7,375 nt of DNA from Acidobacteria bacterium UBA6911 (GTDB lineage Bacteria > Acidobacteriota > UBA6911). Positions within the stretch are counted from its first letter, which is position 1, and each line of letters opens with the position of its first letter. The translations under genes and the position numbers were made by a program. Of this stretch, positions 1 through 7,045 are shown piece after piece. Below the pieces are notes generated by a model. It made no database searches. It was not told the DNA's origin and worked only from the letters and a program-made list of their open reading frames with translations. The DNA lies in the NCBI GenBank assembly GCA_002451015.1, contig DKBB01000006.1, forward strand, positions 17,375-24,749, read 5' to 3'.

Positions 1-903
1 CTTACAGCCGAACTCAGCCCGCCCATACTGCTTCAGGGAGATCTTATCCTGGTGCTGGAATGGCTGGTCCGGTGGATGCGCGACAAATACGGGCTCAACA
101 CCCGCCTGGTAATCCGGAATAAGATAAAAAATCCGGCTGATGAAATTACGCTGTTGCTTTTTCAGGCCCTGCGCGAACTTTTGTTCAATGTCGTAAAACA
201 TGCCGGTGTGGAAAAGGCTACGGTGGAGGTAAGTGAAAGCAATGGACGCATCGAGGCGATAGTGAAAGACAGGGGCCGGGGATTTGATCCGGCCGGACTT
301 CGCGCCGAGGGAGGGCATTCGGAAGGTGTCGGACTTTTCGGTATACGGGAGCGCCTTACCTATTTCGGGGGAGTAATGGAGATTGACAGCGCTCCCGGAA
401 AGGGAAGCCGATTTAAAATGATCCTTCCACGCTCGATCATTTTGTCCGGGCCTGAGCATTCCGGCGAGAAATCGGAAGGGGAATTCAAAGAATCGGAAGA
501 CAACCCGATGCCTCCATGGCCGGTTGTTGAGAGGAATAAAATTCGAGTAGTTCTCGCAGATGACCACATTGTCATGCGCCAGGGCCTGTCCCGGTTGCTG
601 AACGGAGAACCGGACATGGAAGTCGTCGGGGAAGCGTCGGACGGGGAGTCCGCTATAAGCCTGGCCCGAAAGCTGTCTCCGGATATTATTCTAATGGACA
701 TCAACATGCCGGGCATGGGCGGTATTGAGGCAGCGCGGATCATCCATAAAAATCTTCCTCGGGTCCGCATCCTGGGACTGTCCATGTTTCAGGAGAATGA
801 ACAGGCCGATGCAATGCAGAAGGCGGGTGCCGTAGGCTATATAGACAAAAGCGGGCCTTCGGACGCGGTCGTCGCGGCAATCCGTGATAGTGTCCAAAAG
901 TGA
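1..903 (+). CDS. Hybrid sensor histidine kinase with C-terminal receiver domain, 5' end missing
   Basis: The reading frame is open from base 1, so the start lies to the left; 300 residues are visible. Residues 1-20 (LTAELSPPIL) resemble the stretch after the phosphoacceptor helix of HisKA_3 kinases, but the histidine itself is outside the window. An ATPase domain follows at about residues 45-143, with an N box (RELLFNVVKHA, Asn63), a G1 box (DRGRGFDP) and a G2 box (GVGLFGIRERL), as in NarX/DegS-type kinases. After a charged linker (about 144-179), residues 180-297 form a receiver domain with the acidic pair Asp187/Asp188, phosphoacceptor Asp233, Ser261 and Lys283. The receiver looks NarL-like (LADDHIVMRQGL), yet the protein stops directly after it without a LuxR helix-turn-helix. 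It therefore probably passes phosphate to another protein rather than binding DNA. The signal it senses cannot be inferred because the sensor part is missing. Its link to the mod genes is unknown. Confidence 0.9.
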   Translation, partial: LTAELSPPILLQGDLILVLEWLVRWMRDKYGLNTRLVIRNKIKNPADEITLLLFQALRELLFNVVKHAGVEKATVEVSESNGRIEAIVKDRGRGFDPAGLRAEGGHSEGVGLFGIRERLTYFGGVMEIDSAPGKGSRFKMILPRSIILSGPEHSGEKSEGEFKESEDNPMPPWPVVERNKIRVVLADDHIVMRQGLSRLLNGEPDMEVVGEASDGESAISLARKLSPDIILMDINMPGMGGIEAARIIHKNLPRVRILGLSMFQENEQADAMQKAGAVGYIDKSGPSDAVVAAIRDSVQK

Positions 904-1009
904 GGAGAAATTTCAGATGTGACGGATTAAGGGCTTCCCTCTGAATTAAACCATGCCTGCCCCTTCCTCGCTCCTTGAGATGAAACCCCGTGCTTTTTTA
1001 AACTACATT

Positions 1010-1028
1010 GTTGTTGTAAAATAACAAC
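1010..1028. promoter_or_regulatory. Palindrome upstream of modA, candidate operator
   Basis: GTTGTT and AACAAC form a perfect 6-base inverted repeat around a 7-base centre. TAAAAT at 1017-1022 matches the sigma70 -10 consensus at 5 of 6 positions and lies in the centre, though no good -35 box is visible about 17 bases upstream. A repressor bound here would cover the start site of the mod operon. ModE- or TunR-type regulators are known to control such operons, but the half-sites do not obviously match the classical E. coli ModE box, so the regulator is unassigned. Confidence 0.4.
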
Positions 1029-1179
1029 GCCATTCTTTTACGGAATCGGATCCGGATGGTTCCCAGGGCTTGCCGGGTCACTTCTAAAACGCGTTGCCTT
1101 CCGTATGGCGTAGTCCTGGTGCTCTTTACCATCGCAGCAGACATCTTGTAATGAATGGAGTTGGGGGACGACACATTAT

Positions 1180-1959
1180 ATGAAATTAAAACGCTTCCGA
1201 AGGACTTTCCCGGCTCTGCTGATTTTTATCGGTCTTTTCGGTTCCGGGCTCTGCGCGCAGGAAAAAGGGGAAATACTCGTATCCGCTGCGATCAGTCTTA
1301 AAGACGCCTTCGAGGAAATAAGTTCGGTTTATGAAAAACAGACGGGAATCCGGGTACGCCTTAACCTGGCTGCCTCCGGACTGCTGCAGAAACAGATAGA
1401 AGCAGGCGCTCCTGTGGACGTTTTCGCCAGTGCCGGCATGAAACAGATGGACGCCCTGCAGGCCGACGGTTTGATTGTACCCGAAACAAGATACAGTTTC
1501 GTGCGCAACCGGCTGGTCCTTGTCGTGCCGACTCGTTCGAAGCCGGATTTGAGTTCATTTGCGGGGCTTGCATCCTCGAGGATATCCAGGCTCGCGATAG
1601 GAAATCCTAAAACGGTTCCCGCCGGGCAGTATGCTCAGCAGGTTTTACAAAAAATGTCATTGTGGGAGCGGATGAAGTCCGGGCTGGTGCCGGCTGAGAA
1701 CGTACGCCAGGTTTTGGACTATGTTGCCCGGGAGGAAGTCGATGCGGGTATCGTATACGCTTCCGATGTCCCCGTTTCACGCGGGAAGGTCGTTGTTGCC
1801 GCACTGGCACCGGAAAATTCCCACGATCCGATCCTATATCCTATCGCGGTTGTTAAGGAGACGGACCGGCCGACGGAAGCGAGGAAATTCATCGATCTTG
1901 TACTCGACGATTCCGGCCAGGCTATAATGAGAAAATACGGTTTTCTTTCTGCACGGTAA
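1180..1959 (+). CDS. modA: Molybdate ABC transporter, periplasmic substrate-binding protein ModA
   Basis: This 259-residue protein is the periplasmic receptor that binds molybdate (or tungstate) and delivers it to ModB. Residues 1-26 form a Sec signal peptide: a basic start (KLKRFRR), a hydrophobic core and a likely cut after LCA. The mature part follows the ModA fold closely. By alignment from memory with E. coli ModA, all five oxyanion ligands appear kept: Ser39 (SAAISL), Ser66 (AASG), Ala148 (VPAGQYA), Val175 (ENVRQVL) and Tyr193 (GIVYASD). QIEAGAPVDVF and the C-terminal RKYGF are also typical. Length is normal for the family. The start is the ATG before the signal peptide; the nearest purine-rich stretch (GGGGGA, 1163-1168) is about 11 bases upstream, so the ribosome site is only fair. 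It is the first gene of the operon. Sequence alone does not separate molybdate from tungstate preference. Confidence 0.95.
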   Translation: MKLKRFRRTFPALLIFIGLFGSGLCAQEKGEILVSAAISLKDAFEEISSVYEKQTGIRVRLNLAASGLLQKQIEAGAPVDVFASAGMKQMDALQADGLIVPETRYSFVRNRLVLVVPTRSKPDLSSFAGLASSRISRLAIGNPKTVPAGQYAQQVLQKMSLWERMKSGLVPAENVRQVLDYVAREEVDAGIVYASDVPVSRGKVVVAALAPENSHDPILYPIAVVKETDRPTEARKFIDLVLDDSGQAIMRKYGFLSAR

Positions 1960-1962
1960 TTC

Positions 1963-2625
1963 ATGATCTGGCATACACTCAGACTTTCGCTTCTGGTAGG
2001 CGCCATCGCAACGGTTCTGATCGGATTCATCGGGACTGCATTTGGGTTTCTTCTGGCCAGATGTAATTTTCGCGGAAAAGACGTCCTCGATGCAGTGCTG
2101 ACGCTGCCCATGATTCTCCCTCCTACGGTAACCGGATATTACCTGATTCTGATATTGGGAAGACGCGGTCTGCTGGGCAAACCCCTGTATGATCTTACGG
2201 GATGGACCGTGACTTTTACCTGGGCAGCGGCGGTCATTGCCGCCACCGTGATCGCACTGCCTTTAATGATAAAATCCGCCCGTGCGGCCATCGAAAGCGT
2301 GAATGCGGAATACGAAATGGCTTCCCGGATTATGGGCAGAAGCGAGTGGGAAACGTTTTTCCGAATCACGTTGCCCCTGGCAGGAAGGGGATTGCTGGCC
2401 GGGATCGTATTGAGTTTTGCCCGGGCATTCGGGGAGTTCGGCGCCACTCTGATGCTTGCAGGCAATATACCCGGCCGCACGCAGACAATGCCCCTGGCCA
2501 TTTATGAAGCCGTTGCCTCCGGAGAAGACGAACGTGCGATGTGGCTGGCTCTGATATTGACATGTATCTCGATCACGGTCGTGTATCTGACCAATCGATT
2601 GTCACGTCCCAGGAAAAGTGCCTGA
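1963..2625 (+). CDS. modB: Molybdate ABC transporter, permease ModB
   Basis: This 220-residue inner-membrane protein forms, as a dimer, the channel for molybdate. Five hydrophobic stretches can be seen, at about residues 8-32, 45-66, 84-104, 141-165 and 192-212, as expected for ModB. The cytoplasmic EAA-type loop that docks on the ATPase is at about 117-140 (EYEMASRIMGRSEWETFF). The family hallmarks LPMILPPTVTGYYL and SFARAFGEFGATLMLAGNIPGRT are present. The ATG lies 3 bases after the modA stop and has no recognisable Shine-Dalgarno sequence, so translation is probably coupled to that of modA. The length is typical and nothing appears damaged. Confidence 0.95.
   Translation: MIWHTLRLSLLVGAIATVLIGFIGTAFGFLLARCNFRGKDVLDAVLTLPMILPPTVTGYYLILILGRRGLLGKPLYDLTGWTVTFTWAAAVIAATVIALPLMIKSARAAIESVNAEYEMASRIMGRSEWETFFRITLPLAGRGLLAGIVLSFARAFGEFGATLMLAGNIPGRTQTMPLAIYEAVASGEDERAMWLALILTCISITVVYLTNRLSRPRKSA
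2611..2618 (+). promoter_or_regulatory. Ribosome binding site of modC (sets the start)
   Basis: AGGAAAAG lies inside the last codons of modB, 9 bases before the ATG at 2628. It supports that ATG over an in-frame GTG at 2541, which would overlap modB by 85 bases and add 29 residues unlike the ModC family. Confidence 0.75.
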
Positions 2626-2627
2626 AT

Positions 2628-3713
2628 ATGTTCGAAGCAAGGATTAAAATGCAGATCGGTTCCGAGAGGACGCATCCCTTCACCCTCGATGTTGATATAA
2701 AAGGGAGCGACGGTGTCACCGTTCTTTTCGGACCCTCCGGGGCCGGCAAAACCAGTATCCTTCGCGCCATCGCAGGAATTTTAAGACCTGAGAAAGGCAG
2801 AATTTCGCTTGGAGAGCGGATTTATTTCGATTCCTCCAGCGGGACATGCCTGTCAATCCAGGATCGAAGAATCGGGTTTGTATTTCAAAACCTTCTGCTT
2901 TTCCCCCACTTTACAGTGGAACAGAATGTTCTTTACGGAATCCGGGAGAATTCCCGAGCCGTTGCCCGTCGACACGTCCGGGAACTTCTATCCATGATGG
3001 GAATCGGCAAAACCGCGCGCCGCTATCCGCAGGAACTCTCTGGTGGTGAGCAGCAGCGGGTCGCTCTTGCACGGGCTCTTGCGTCCGATCCTTCCATAAT
3101 GCTTTTCGATGAACCTCTGTCCGCGGTGGATGTAGCAACCCGTTCACGCCTGCTGGAGGAAATATCCGTCATGCAGGAAAGATCCGGTATACCTTTCCTG
3201 TACGTGACCCACAACCACAGCGAAGCGGTACGCCTTGGGGATGCAATGTACGTCCTGGATGAAGGAAGAATTGTGCAGACGGGAACTCCGCTCGAAATAT
3301 TCAACTCTCCCCGCTCCGCTCCCGTTGCCAGGGCTGTCGGAACGGAAAATATTTATGTAGGCAAGATCGTGGAGCACCGAATCGATGACGGGATGACCGT
3401 TATCGATATCGGCTCCTGCAGGGTACAGGTTCCCTACTATGACCTGCCCGCCGGCGACAGGATTACGATCGGTATCCGGTCGGAGGATATCATCCTGTCC
3501 CGGGAACACCTGACTCAGACCAGTGCCCGGAACGTCCTGAAAGGTATTATCCATCGCATCATCCTTGACGCCGACAAAGCGGAACTTGTCGTGTCCTGCG
3601 GGGTGGATTTCAAGGTGAGTATCACTCCGGCGACCATCCGGATCCTGGATCTCAAAATCGGCTCTGAAATTTACATGCTGATCAAGGCCCGGGCGGTGCA
3701 TCTGCTCGCATAA
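2628..3713 (+). CDS. modC: Molybdate ABC transporter, ATP-binding protein ModC
   Basis: This 361-residue cytoplasmic ATPase powers molybdate import with ModA and ModB. The nucleotide-binding domain has every expected motif: Walker A GPSGAGKT (35-42), Q-loop Gln87 (FVFQNLLLFPH), ABC signature LSGGEQQR (137-144), Walker B IMLFDE (157-162), D-loop SAVD and switch His195 (YVTHN). A linker leads to a C-terminal Mop/TOBE oxyanion-binding domain at about 299-361, which opens with SARNVLKG, a stretch typical of ModC. That domain separates it from most other ABC ATPases of this class and can allow feedback inhibition by cytoplasmic molybdate in some homologues. The chosen ATG is 2 bases after the modB stop and has a good ribosome site. 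The length agrees with the family (E. coli ModC is about 350 residues). Confidence 0.95.
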   Translation: MFEARIKMQIGSERTHPFTLDVDIKGSDGVTVLFGPSGAGKTSILRAIAGILRPEKGRISLGERIYFDSSSGTCLSIQDRRIGFVFQNLLLFPHFTVEQNVLYGIRENSRAVARRHVRELLSMMGIGKTARRYPQELSGGEQQRVALARALASDPSIMLFDEPLSAVDVATRSRLLEEISVMQERSGIPFLYVTHNHSEAVRLGDAMYVLDEGRIVQTGTPLEIFNSPRSAPVARAVGTENIYVGKIVEHRIDDGMTVIDIGSCRVQVPYYDLPAGDRITIGIRSEDIILSREHLTQTSARNVLKGIIHRIILDADKAELVVSCGVDFKVSITPATIRILDLKIGSEIYMLIKARAVHLLA

Positions 3714-3837
3714 AGTGCTTCATCGATGGAATCCGGACGGATGATGGATAAATGGCAGAGGTGAAGGGCGATGGATCGCGGGAACGTTCACACCAAACAT
3801 CAACGCATCCCCAACCTTAGGCTTCTCTATTTATCAA

Positions 3838-3859
3838 TCGAGGATTCGTATCTCCTCGA
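3838..3859 (-). terminator. Hairpin downstream of pgi, possible terminator
   Basis: TCGAGGA and TCCTCGA form a perfect 7-base stem around an 8-base loop, in the 174-base gap between the convergent modC and pgi genes. Read on the minus strand it is followed by TTGATAAAT, a poor U-tract. It is therefore a weak candidate for intrinsic termination of pgi, or for joint use by both genes. No strong terminator was found immediately after modC. Confidence 0.35.
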
Positions 3860-3879
3860 CGAAGGTATTTTGCGCTTCG
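3860..3879. repeat. Second small hairpin after pgi
   Basis: CGAAG and CTTCG form a 5-base stem around a 10-base loop directly beside the larger hairpin, 8 bases beyond the pgi stop codon. It could stabilise the 3' end of the pgi transcript, but with a stem this short it may be chance. Confidence 0.25.
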
Positions 3880-3887
3880 ACCGATAG

Positions 3888-5543
3888 TTATTGTTCGGTC
3901 ATCTTTTTATAGTGATTGATCAATCCGTTGGTGGAGCCGTCGTGGGATGTGACAGGTTGGTCGTGGCGCAGTTCTGGCAGGATACGTCCCGCCAGCCGCT
4001 TGCCGAGTTCCACGCCCCACTGGTCAAAACTGAAGATGTTCCAGATGGCTCCCTGGACGAATATCTTGTGTTCGTACATGGCGATCAGGCTTCCGAGCGT
4101 GCGCGGGGTAAGTTTTCTGAAAAGCATGGAGTTTGTCGGCCGGTTGCCCTCGAACACTTTGTGGGGAGCAAGCTGCCGGATTTCCTGCTCTGTTCTGCCT
4201 TCTTTACGAAGCTCGGCTTTCGCTTCCTCCAATGTTTTGCCGTTCATAAGGGCTTCGGTCTGGGCGAAAAAATTGGACAGCAGGATCCGGTGGTGCTCGC
4301 CGACAGGATTCTGGCTTAAAGCCGGAGCCAGAAAGTCGGCCGGGATGAGACGTGTTCCCTGGTGAATCAGCTGGTAGAAGGCGTGCTGGCCGTTGGTGCC
4401 CGGTTCGCCCCAGATAACCGGACCGGTATTGTAATCGGTACGCTGTCCCGAGCGGTTGACCGACTTACCGTTGCTTTCCATGTTGGCCTGCTGAAAATAG
4501 GCCGGAAACCGGTGCATCGACTGATCGTAGGGTAGAATCGCCTCGGTTTCGGCGCCGAAGAAATTTGTGTTCCATATGCCGATGAGTGCCAGGATTACCG
4601 GAATATTGCGGTCAAACGGAGTTTCAAGAAAATGGCGATCCATGGCATGAGCTCCGGCCAGCAGCTCTTCAAAGCGGTCGAACCCGACTGAACAGGCAAT
4701 GGATAATCCGATAGCCGACCAGAGGGAGTATCTGCCGCCCACCCAATCCCAGAATTCGAACCTGTTATCCGGATGGATGCCGAAGTCCTTGACTTTTTCG
4801 GCATTCGTCGAAATGGCGACGAAATGCTTCTCGATATGCGCGGGATCTGAAGCTACCTTCAGAAACCATTCCCTGGCGCTGAACGCGTTGGTCATGGTTT
4901 CCTGCGTCGTAAAGGTTTTGGACGCGATCAGAAACAGGGTTGTTTGTTGCCGGAGCCCTTTCAGTGTCTCAACGAGGTGGGTACCGTCCACATTGGAAAC
5001 AAAATGCACGCGCAGGCCGGTTTGTGCGTACGGGCGCAGGCACTCGGTGACCATAACGGGACCGAGATCGGATCCGCCTATGCCTATATTGACGATGTCC
5101 GTGATTGTCTCGCCTGTGTACCCGGTCCAATTGCCGGCACGCACTTTGTTGGAAAACACTTTCATTCTGCCAAGAACTTTGTTGACAGCAGGCATGACAT
5201 CCCGGCCGTCGAGAATGACGGGGGTATCGGCGCGATTGCGCAATGCCGTGTGAAGGACGGCCCGATTTTCCGTTTCATTGATCGAGTCGCCTGAAAACAT
5301 GCGATCGATAGAATTGCGGACCTTGCAGACATCGGCCAGATCGAGCAGCAGGCGCATCGTCTCGGCCGTGATCCGGTTCTTGGAGTAGTCGACAACAATA
5401 TCTTCGAACAGGATCGAAAAAGCGTCGAAGCGGGAGGGATCCTGTGTAAAAAGATCCTTCATGTGCAGGGGGCGGATATCCCTGTAATGATTTACAAGGT
5501 TTTTCCAGGCGTTTGTGGCTGTGGGGTCCATTTGAGATAGCAT
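3888..5543 (-). CDS. pgi: Glucose-6-phosphate isomerase
   Basis: This 551-residue cytoplasmic enzyme interconverts glucose 6-phosphate and fructose 6-phosphate in glycolysis and gluconeogenesis. Both family signatures are present: [14 protein letters not shown] (about 267-280) and [16 protein letters not shown] (about 500-515). The catalytic residues are in place: Glu356 in ANMESNGK, His387 in [10 protein letters not shown], and Lys515 in the second signature. The phosphate-binding stretches [11 protein letters not shown] and [10 protein letters not shown] are also intact. Length and sequence resemble the long E. coli-type enzyme (549 residues) rather than the shorter ~450-residue form. The first ATG is used here; a second lies four codons in (MLSQM), and neither has a clear Shine-Dalgarno sequence. 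It is 75 bases downstream of the cyclophilin gene on the same strand and may share its transcript. Confidence 0.97.
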   Translation of the reverse strand: MLSQMDPTATNAWKNLVNHYRDIRPLHMKDLFTQDPSRFDAFSILFEDIVVDYSKNRITAETMRLLLDLADVCKVRNSIDRMFSGDSINETENRAVLHTALRNRADTPVILDGRDVMPAVNKVLGRMKVFSNKVRAGNWTGYTGETITDIVNIGIGGSDLGPVMVTECLRPYAQTGLRVHFVSNVDGTHLVETLKGLRQQTTLFLIASKTFTTQETMTNAFSAREWFLKVASDPAHIEKHFVAISTNAEKVKDFGIHPDNRFEFWDWVGGRYSLWSAIGLSIACSVGFDRFEELLAGAHAMDRHFLETPFDRNIPVILALIGIWNTNFFGAETEAILPYDQSMHRFPAYFQQANMESNGKSVNRSGQRTDYNTGPVIWGEPGTNGQHAFYQLIHQGTRLIPADFLAPALSQNPVGEHHRILLSNFFAQTEALMNGKTLEEAKAELRKEGRTEQEIRQLAPHKVFEGNRPTNSMLFRKLTPRTLGSLIAMYEHKIFVQGAIWNIFSFDQWGVELGKRLAGRILPELRHDQPVTSHDGSTNGLINHYKKMTEQ

Positions 5544-5618
5544 CGCCTGTATTAATTCTTACCGGAATGTTGTTGTTCGCGGGGGCAGGCGCGAGGTCCA
5601 CCCCTGCAACGATATGGT

Positions 5619-6287
5619 TTATTCTGAGCCGGGCACAATGATCACCGATTTTACAAAATCAAGGTTCGGGAAGGTTTGCTCAAGGTATGTATTGCCTTCC
5701 AACTGGATCCGTCTTTGATCCGGATTTTCTCCATACTCATCGTTGATGGCATCCACGACTTCCATTCCCCCGGTTACCTGGCCGAAGGGTGGGAATCCCT
5801 GCGCATCGAGAAACGCATTGTCCCCGTAGTTGATGAAAAGCTGGGTTGTGCGGGAATTCGGCCCGGCATGCGCGAATGTCATGGTTCCACGTTTGTTGGA
5901 TGCCTTCCTCGGGTCATCTTCAAACTGGGATACACGCCAGACGGCGTTTAATTGGGGATCTCCGCTAATTCCGAACTGAACCATGAAGCCTTTTACGACC
6001 CTGAAAAATCTGCAGTCGTCGTAATAGCCGTTTTTGACGAGATTGTAAAAACGGTCGACCCCTTTGGGGGCCCAGGCGCGGGTGATATCGACGGTGAATT
6101 CGCCTTTGGATGTATCAAATAAGACCTGGAATTTATCCGGGGCCGTTTCGTTTAATTCATTAGGAATCATAAGCATCTCCTGGGGGGGCAGCGAGGGTTT
6201 CAGATCTTGGGCCGATGCGGACGCGACCGTAAAAAACAATGCGATCATGTTCACGAATACCAACGGCATATATTTACATCTGGACAT
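5619..6287 (-). CDS. Exported cyclophilin-type peptidyl-prolyl cis-trans isomerase
   Basis: This 222-residue protein should catalyse proline isomerisation during folding of exported proteins. Residues 1-26 form a signal peptide: a basic tip, a hydrophobic core at 8-22 and a cut after ASA before QDL. It therefore probably acts in the periplasm or is released. The cyclophilin domain spans about 53-219 and shows Arg96 (FFRVVKGFMVQFG), Phe101 and Gln104, then the core RGTMTFAHAGPNSRTTQLFIN (134-153 region) with Gln149 and Phe151, and FGQVTGGMEVVDAI. These cover the usual active-site positions. A stretch at about 183-212 (rich in charged residues, GNTYLEQTFPNLD) is longer than in the minimal E. 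coli enzymes. The start is the first ATG; an internal ATG at codon 7 would leave a signal sequence with fewer basic residues. No strong Shine-Dalgarno is seen. It lies 104 bases after the fur-like gene. Confidence 0.92.
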   Translation of the reverse strand: MSRCKYMPLVFVNMIALFFTVASASAQDLKPSLPPQEMLMIPNELNETAPDKFQVLFDTSKGEFTVDITRAWAPKGVDRFYNLVKNGYYDDCRFFRVVKGFMVQFGISGDPQLNAVWRVSQFEDDPRKASNKRGTMTFAHAGPNSRTTQLFINYGDNAFLDAQGFPPFGQVTGGMEVVDAINDEYGENPDQRRIQLEGNTYLEQTFPNLDFVKSVIIVPGSE

Positions 6288-6391
6288 TTTTCTTTACCAC
6301 CGTCTGATAGTTCTTCAGATTCAAAGTCTCCACATCGACAGGGTGGAATTCAAGAAAAAAGGGAATTGCCGAAGAGGACTTGTATCTCCGA

Positions 6392-6763
6392 CTATTCCCT
6401 GCAGGACGAGCAGATTCCATACAGGTAGACTTCGTGACCTTCCGTGAGAAATCCGGGCGGGGTCGAAACCTTTTCGTTGAACGCACACCCGTTTATTTCA
6501 TAAAGCCGGTCACAGGACCTGCACCGGAAATGATGGTGATGTTCTTTCCCGGCCCTTTCATAGAGCACACCCTGTTCCGGCGTGTTTATCTTCATCAGCC
6601 AGCCGTTTTCAACCAGGATTTTCAGATTGCGATAAACGGTTGCCTGATTCAGAGATCCCACCGACCGGCGGCCGACCTCAAGAATCTCGTTAATGCTTAA
6701 AGGCCTGTCTATTTTACGGAAAACTTCCTGAATTGCATTCCGCTGACTTGTTTTTCTCTTCAT
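6392..6763 (-). CDS. Short Fur-family metal-dependent transcriptional regulator
   Basis: This 123-residue protein is a small ferric-uptake-regulator (Fur/Zur/PerR) homologue. Residues 1-70 form the winged helix, with recognition-helix sequence [13 protein letters not shown] (38-50). The dimerisation part carries HHHHF (75-79), two CxxC pairs (CRSC 81-84 and CSSC 118-121) that should hold a structural zinc, and His110 in a GHEVYLYG stretch matching the regulatory metal site. The N-terminal half has no histidine: where E. coli Fur has His32-His33 (from memory), this protein has ArgPro (DRPLS, 19-23). The ATG at 6763 is preferred because AGGA lies 7 bases upstream and the protein then begins like family members. 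The frame continues upstream to an ATG at 6946, but those 61 extra residues look non-coding. The divergent ZIP gene suggests zinc or another divalent metal as the signal, which is inference. It could equally be an iron or peroxide sensor. Confidence 0.9.
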   Translation of the reverse strand: MKRKTSQRNAIQEVFRKIDRPLSINEILEVGRRSVGSLNQATVYRNLKILVENGWLMKINTPEQGVLYERAGKEHHHHFRCRSCDRLYEINGCAFNEKVSTPPGFLTEGHEVYLYGICSSCRE

Positions 6764-6770
6764 TCCAGTA

Positions 6771-6774
6771 TCCT
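6771..6774 (-). promoter_or_regulatory. Ribosome binding site of the fur-like gene (sets the start)
   Basis: On the minus strand AGGA lies 7 bases before the ATG at 6763, a normal spacing. It supports the 123-residue product over the 184-residue frame starting at 6946. Confidence 0.6.
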
Positions 6775-6788
6775 GATCCTCATTCCCC

Positions 6789-6812
6789 CCGGGAAACCGC
6801 TTCGCTTCCCGG
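6789..6812 (-). repeat. Hairpin in the fur-like leader
   Basis: CCGGGAA and TTCCCGG make a perfect 7-base stem around a 10-base loop, 25 bases upstream of the fur-like start codon. If transcription begins near 6888 it would lie in the untranslated leader. No U-tract follows on either strand, so it is not a plain terminator. A role in translation or RNA stability is only a guess. Confidence 0.4.
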
Positions 6813-6848
6813 TCTATTTCATTCCCATACCATCCAGTCGCTTTACCC

Positions 6849-6861
6849 ATCGTGGCACGAT
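6849..6861. repeat. Perfect 13-base palindrome
   Basis: ATCGTG-G-CACGAT is a perfect inverted repeat with a one-base centre, about 86 bases upstream of the fur-like start. The form suits a protein-binding site better than an RNA hairpin. No known regulator box is recognised in it. Confidence 0.4.
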
Positions 6862-6894
6862 AGGGTCCCCGGAAAAACAAAGGATCAAAATCCC

Positions 6895-6923
6895 ATCCTA
6901 GCTTCCCGTGTTTCTTATTGCAA
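6895..6923 (-). promoter_or_regulatory. Candidate promoter of the fur-like gene
   Basis: On the minus strand TTGCAA (-35, 6918-6923) and TAGGAT (-10, 6895-6900) are separated by 17 bases, each matching the sigma70 consensus at 4 of 6 positions. The start would be near 6888, giving a leader of about 125 bases. ATTGC and GCAAT half-sites (6917-6936) surround the -35 box, which fits autoregulation. The match is moderate, so this is a proposal only. Confidence 0.35.
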
Positions 6924-6933
6924 GTCTGTTCGC

Positions 6934-6947
6934 AATGAATCTGCATT
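6934..6947. promoter_or_regulatory. Candidate Fur-family operator, fur-side copy
   Basis: On the minus strand this reads AATGCAGATTCATT. It agrees at 12 of 14 positions with AATGCAAATACATT at 7043-7056 and has AATG/CATT ends like the core of the classical Fur box. It sits just upstream of the candidate fur-like promoter. Confidence 0.45.
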
Positions 6948-7017
6948 TATCGCACGATTTCTACATCACTACGGCCGCTTCACATCCACGATATCCCGCA
7001 ATAAATGCGGGTTAATA

Positions 7018-7045
7018 TTGACATGATTCCGGGATTGTGAATAAT
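7018..7045 (+). promoter_or_regulatory. Sigma70-type promoter of the ZIP gene
   Basis: A perfect -35 box TTGACA (7018-7023) is followed after 16 bases by AATAAT (7040-7045), 5 of 6 matches to the -10 consensus. Transcription would begin near 7052, leaving a leader of about 28 bases before the ATG at 7080. This is the best promoter in the window. Confidence 0.7.

Noticed and set aside
360..785. 141-residue minus-strand frame opposite the hybrid kinase
   Set aside because: It overlaps conserved ATPase and receiver motifs on the other strand and has no features of its own.
1030..1179. Molybdenum-cofactor-type riboswitch before modA
   Set aside because: The place would suit one, but I could not fit a convincing multi-stem structure by eye; only short, imperfect pairings such as GCC/GGC are visible. 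A covariance-model search would decide.
2541..2627. GTG start giving a 390-residue ModC
   Set aside because: It would overlap modB by 85 bases. The ATG at 2628 has an AGGAAAAG site and gives the usual family length.
3144..3701. 185-residue minus-strand frame inside modC
   Set aside because: It lies entirely opposite a clear ModC coding region, with no ribosome site or recognisable motif.
4699..5253. 184-residue plus-strand frame opposite pgi
   Set aside because: It is a shadow of an intact, strongly conserved pgi gene.
5571..5577. GTTGTTG-like run recalling the palindrome before modA
   Set aside because: It has no matching AACAAC arm, so it is a short chance trinucleotide run.
5585..5607. 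GCAGG/CCTGC hairpin between the cyclophilin gene and pgi as a terminator
   Set aside because: The stem has 5 pairs with a 13-base loop and no U-tract, so it is too weak to call.
6764..6946. N-terminal extension of the fur-like protein to 184 residues (start at 6946)
   Set aside because: The 61 added residues show no family resemblance, cover the candidate promoter and the palindromes, and the ATG at 6763 has its own good ribosome site.
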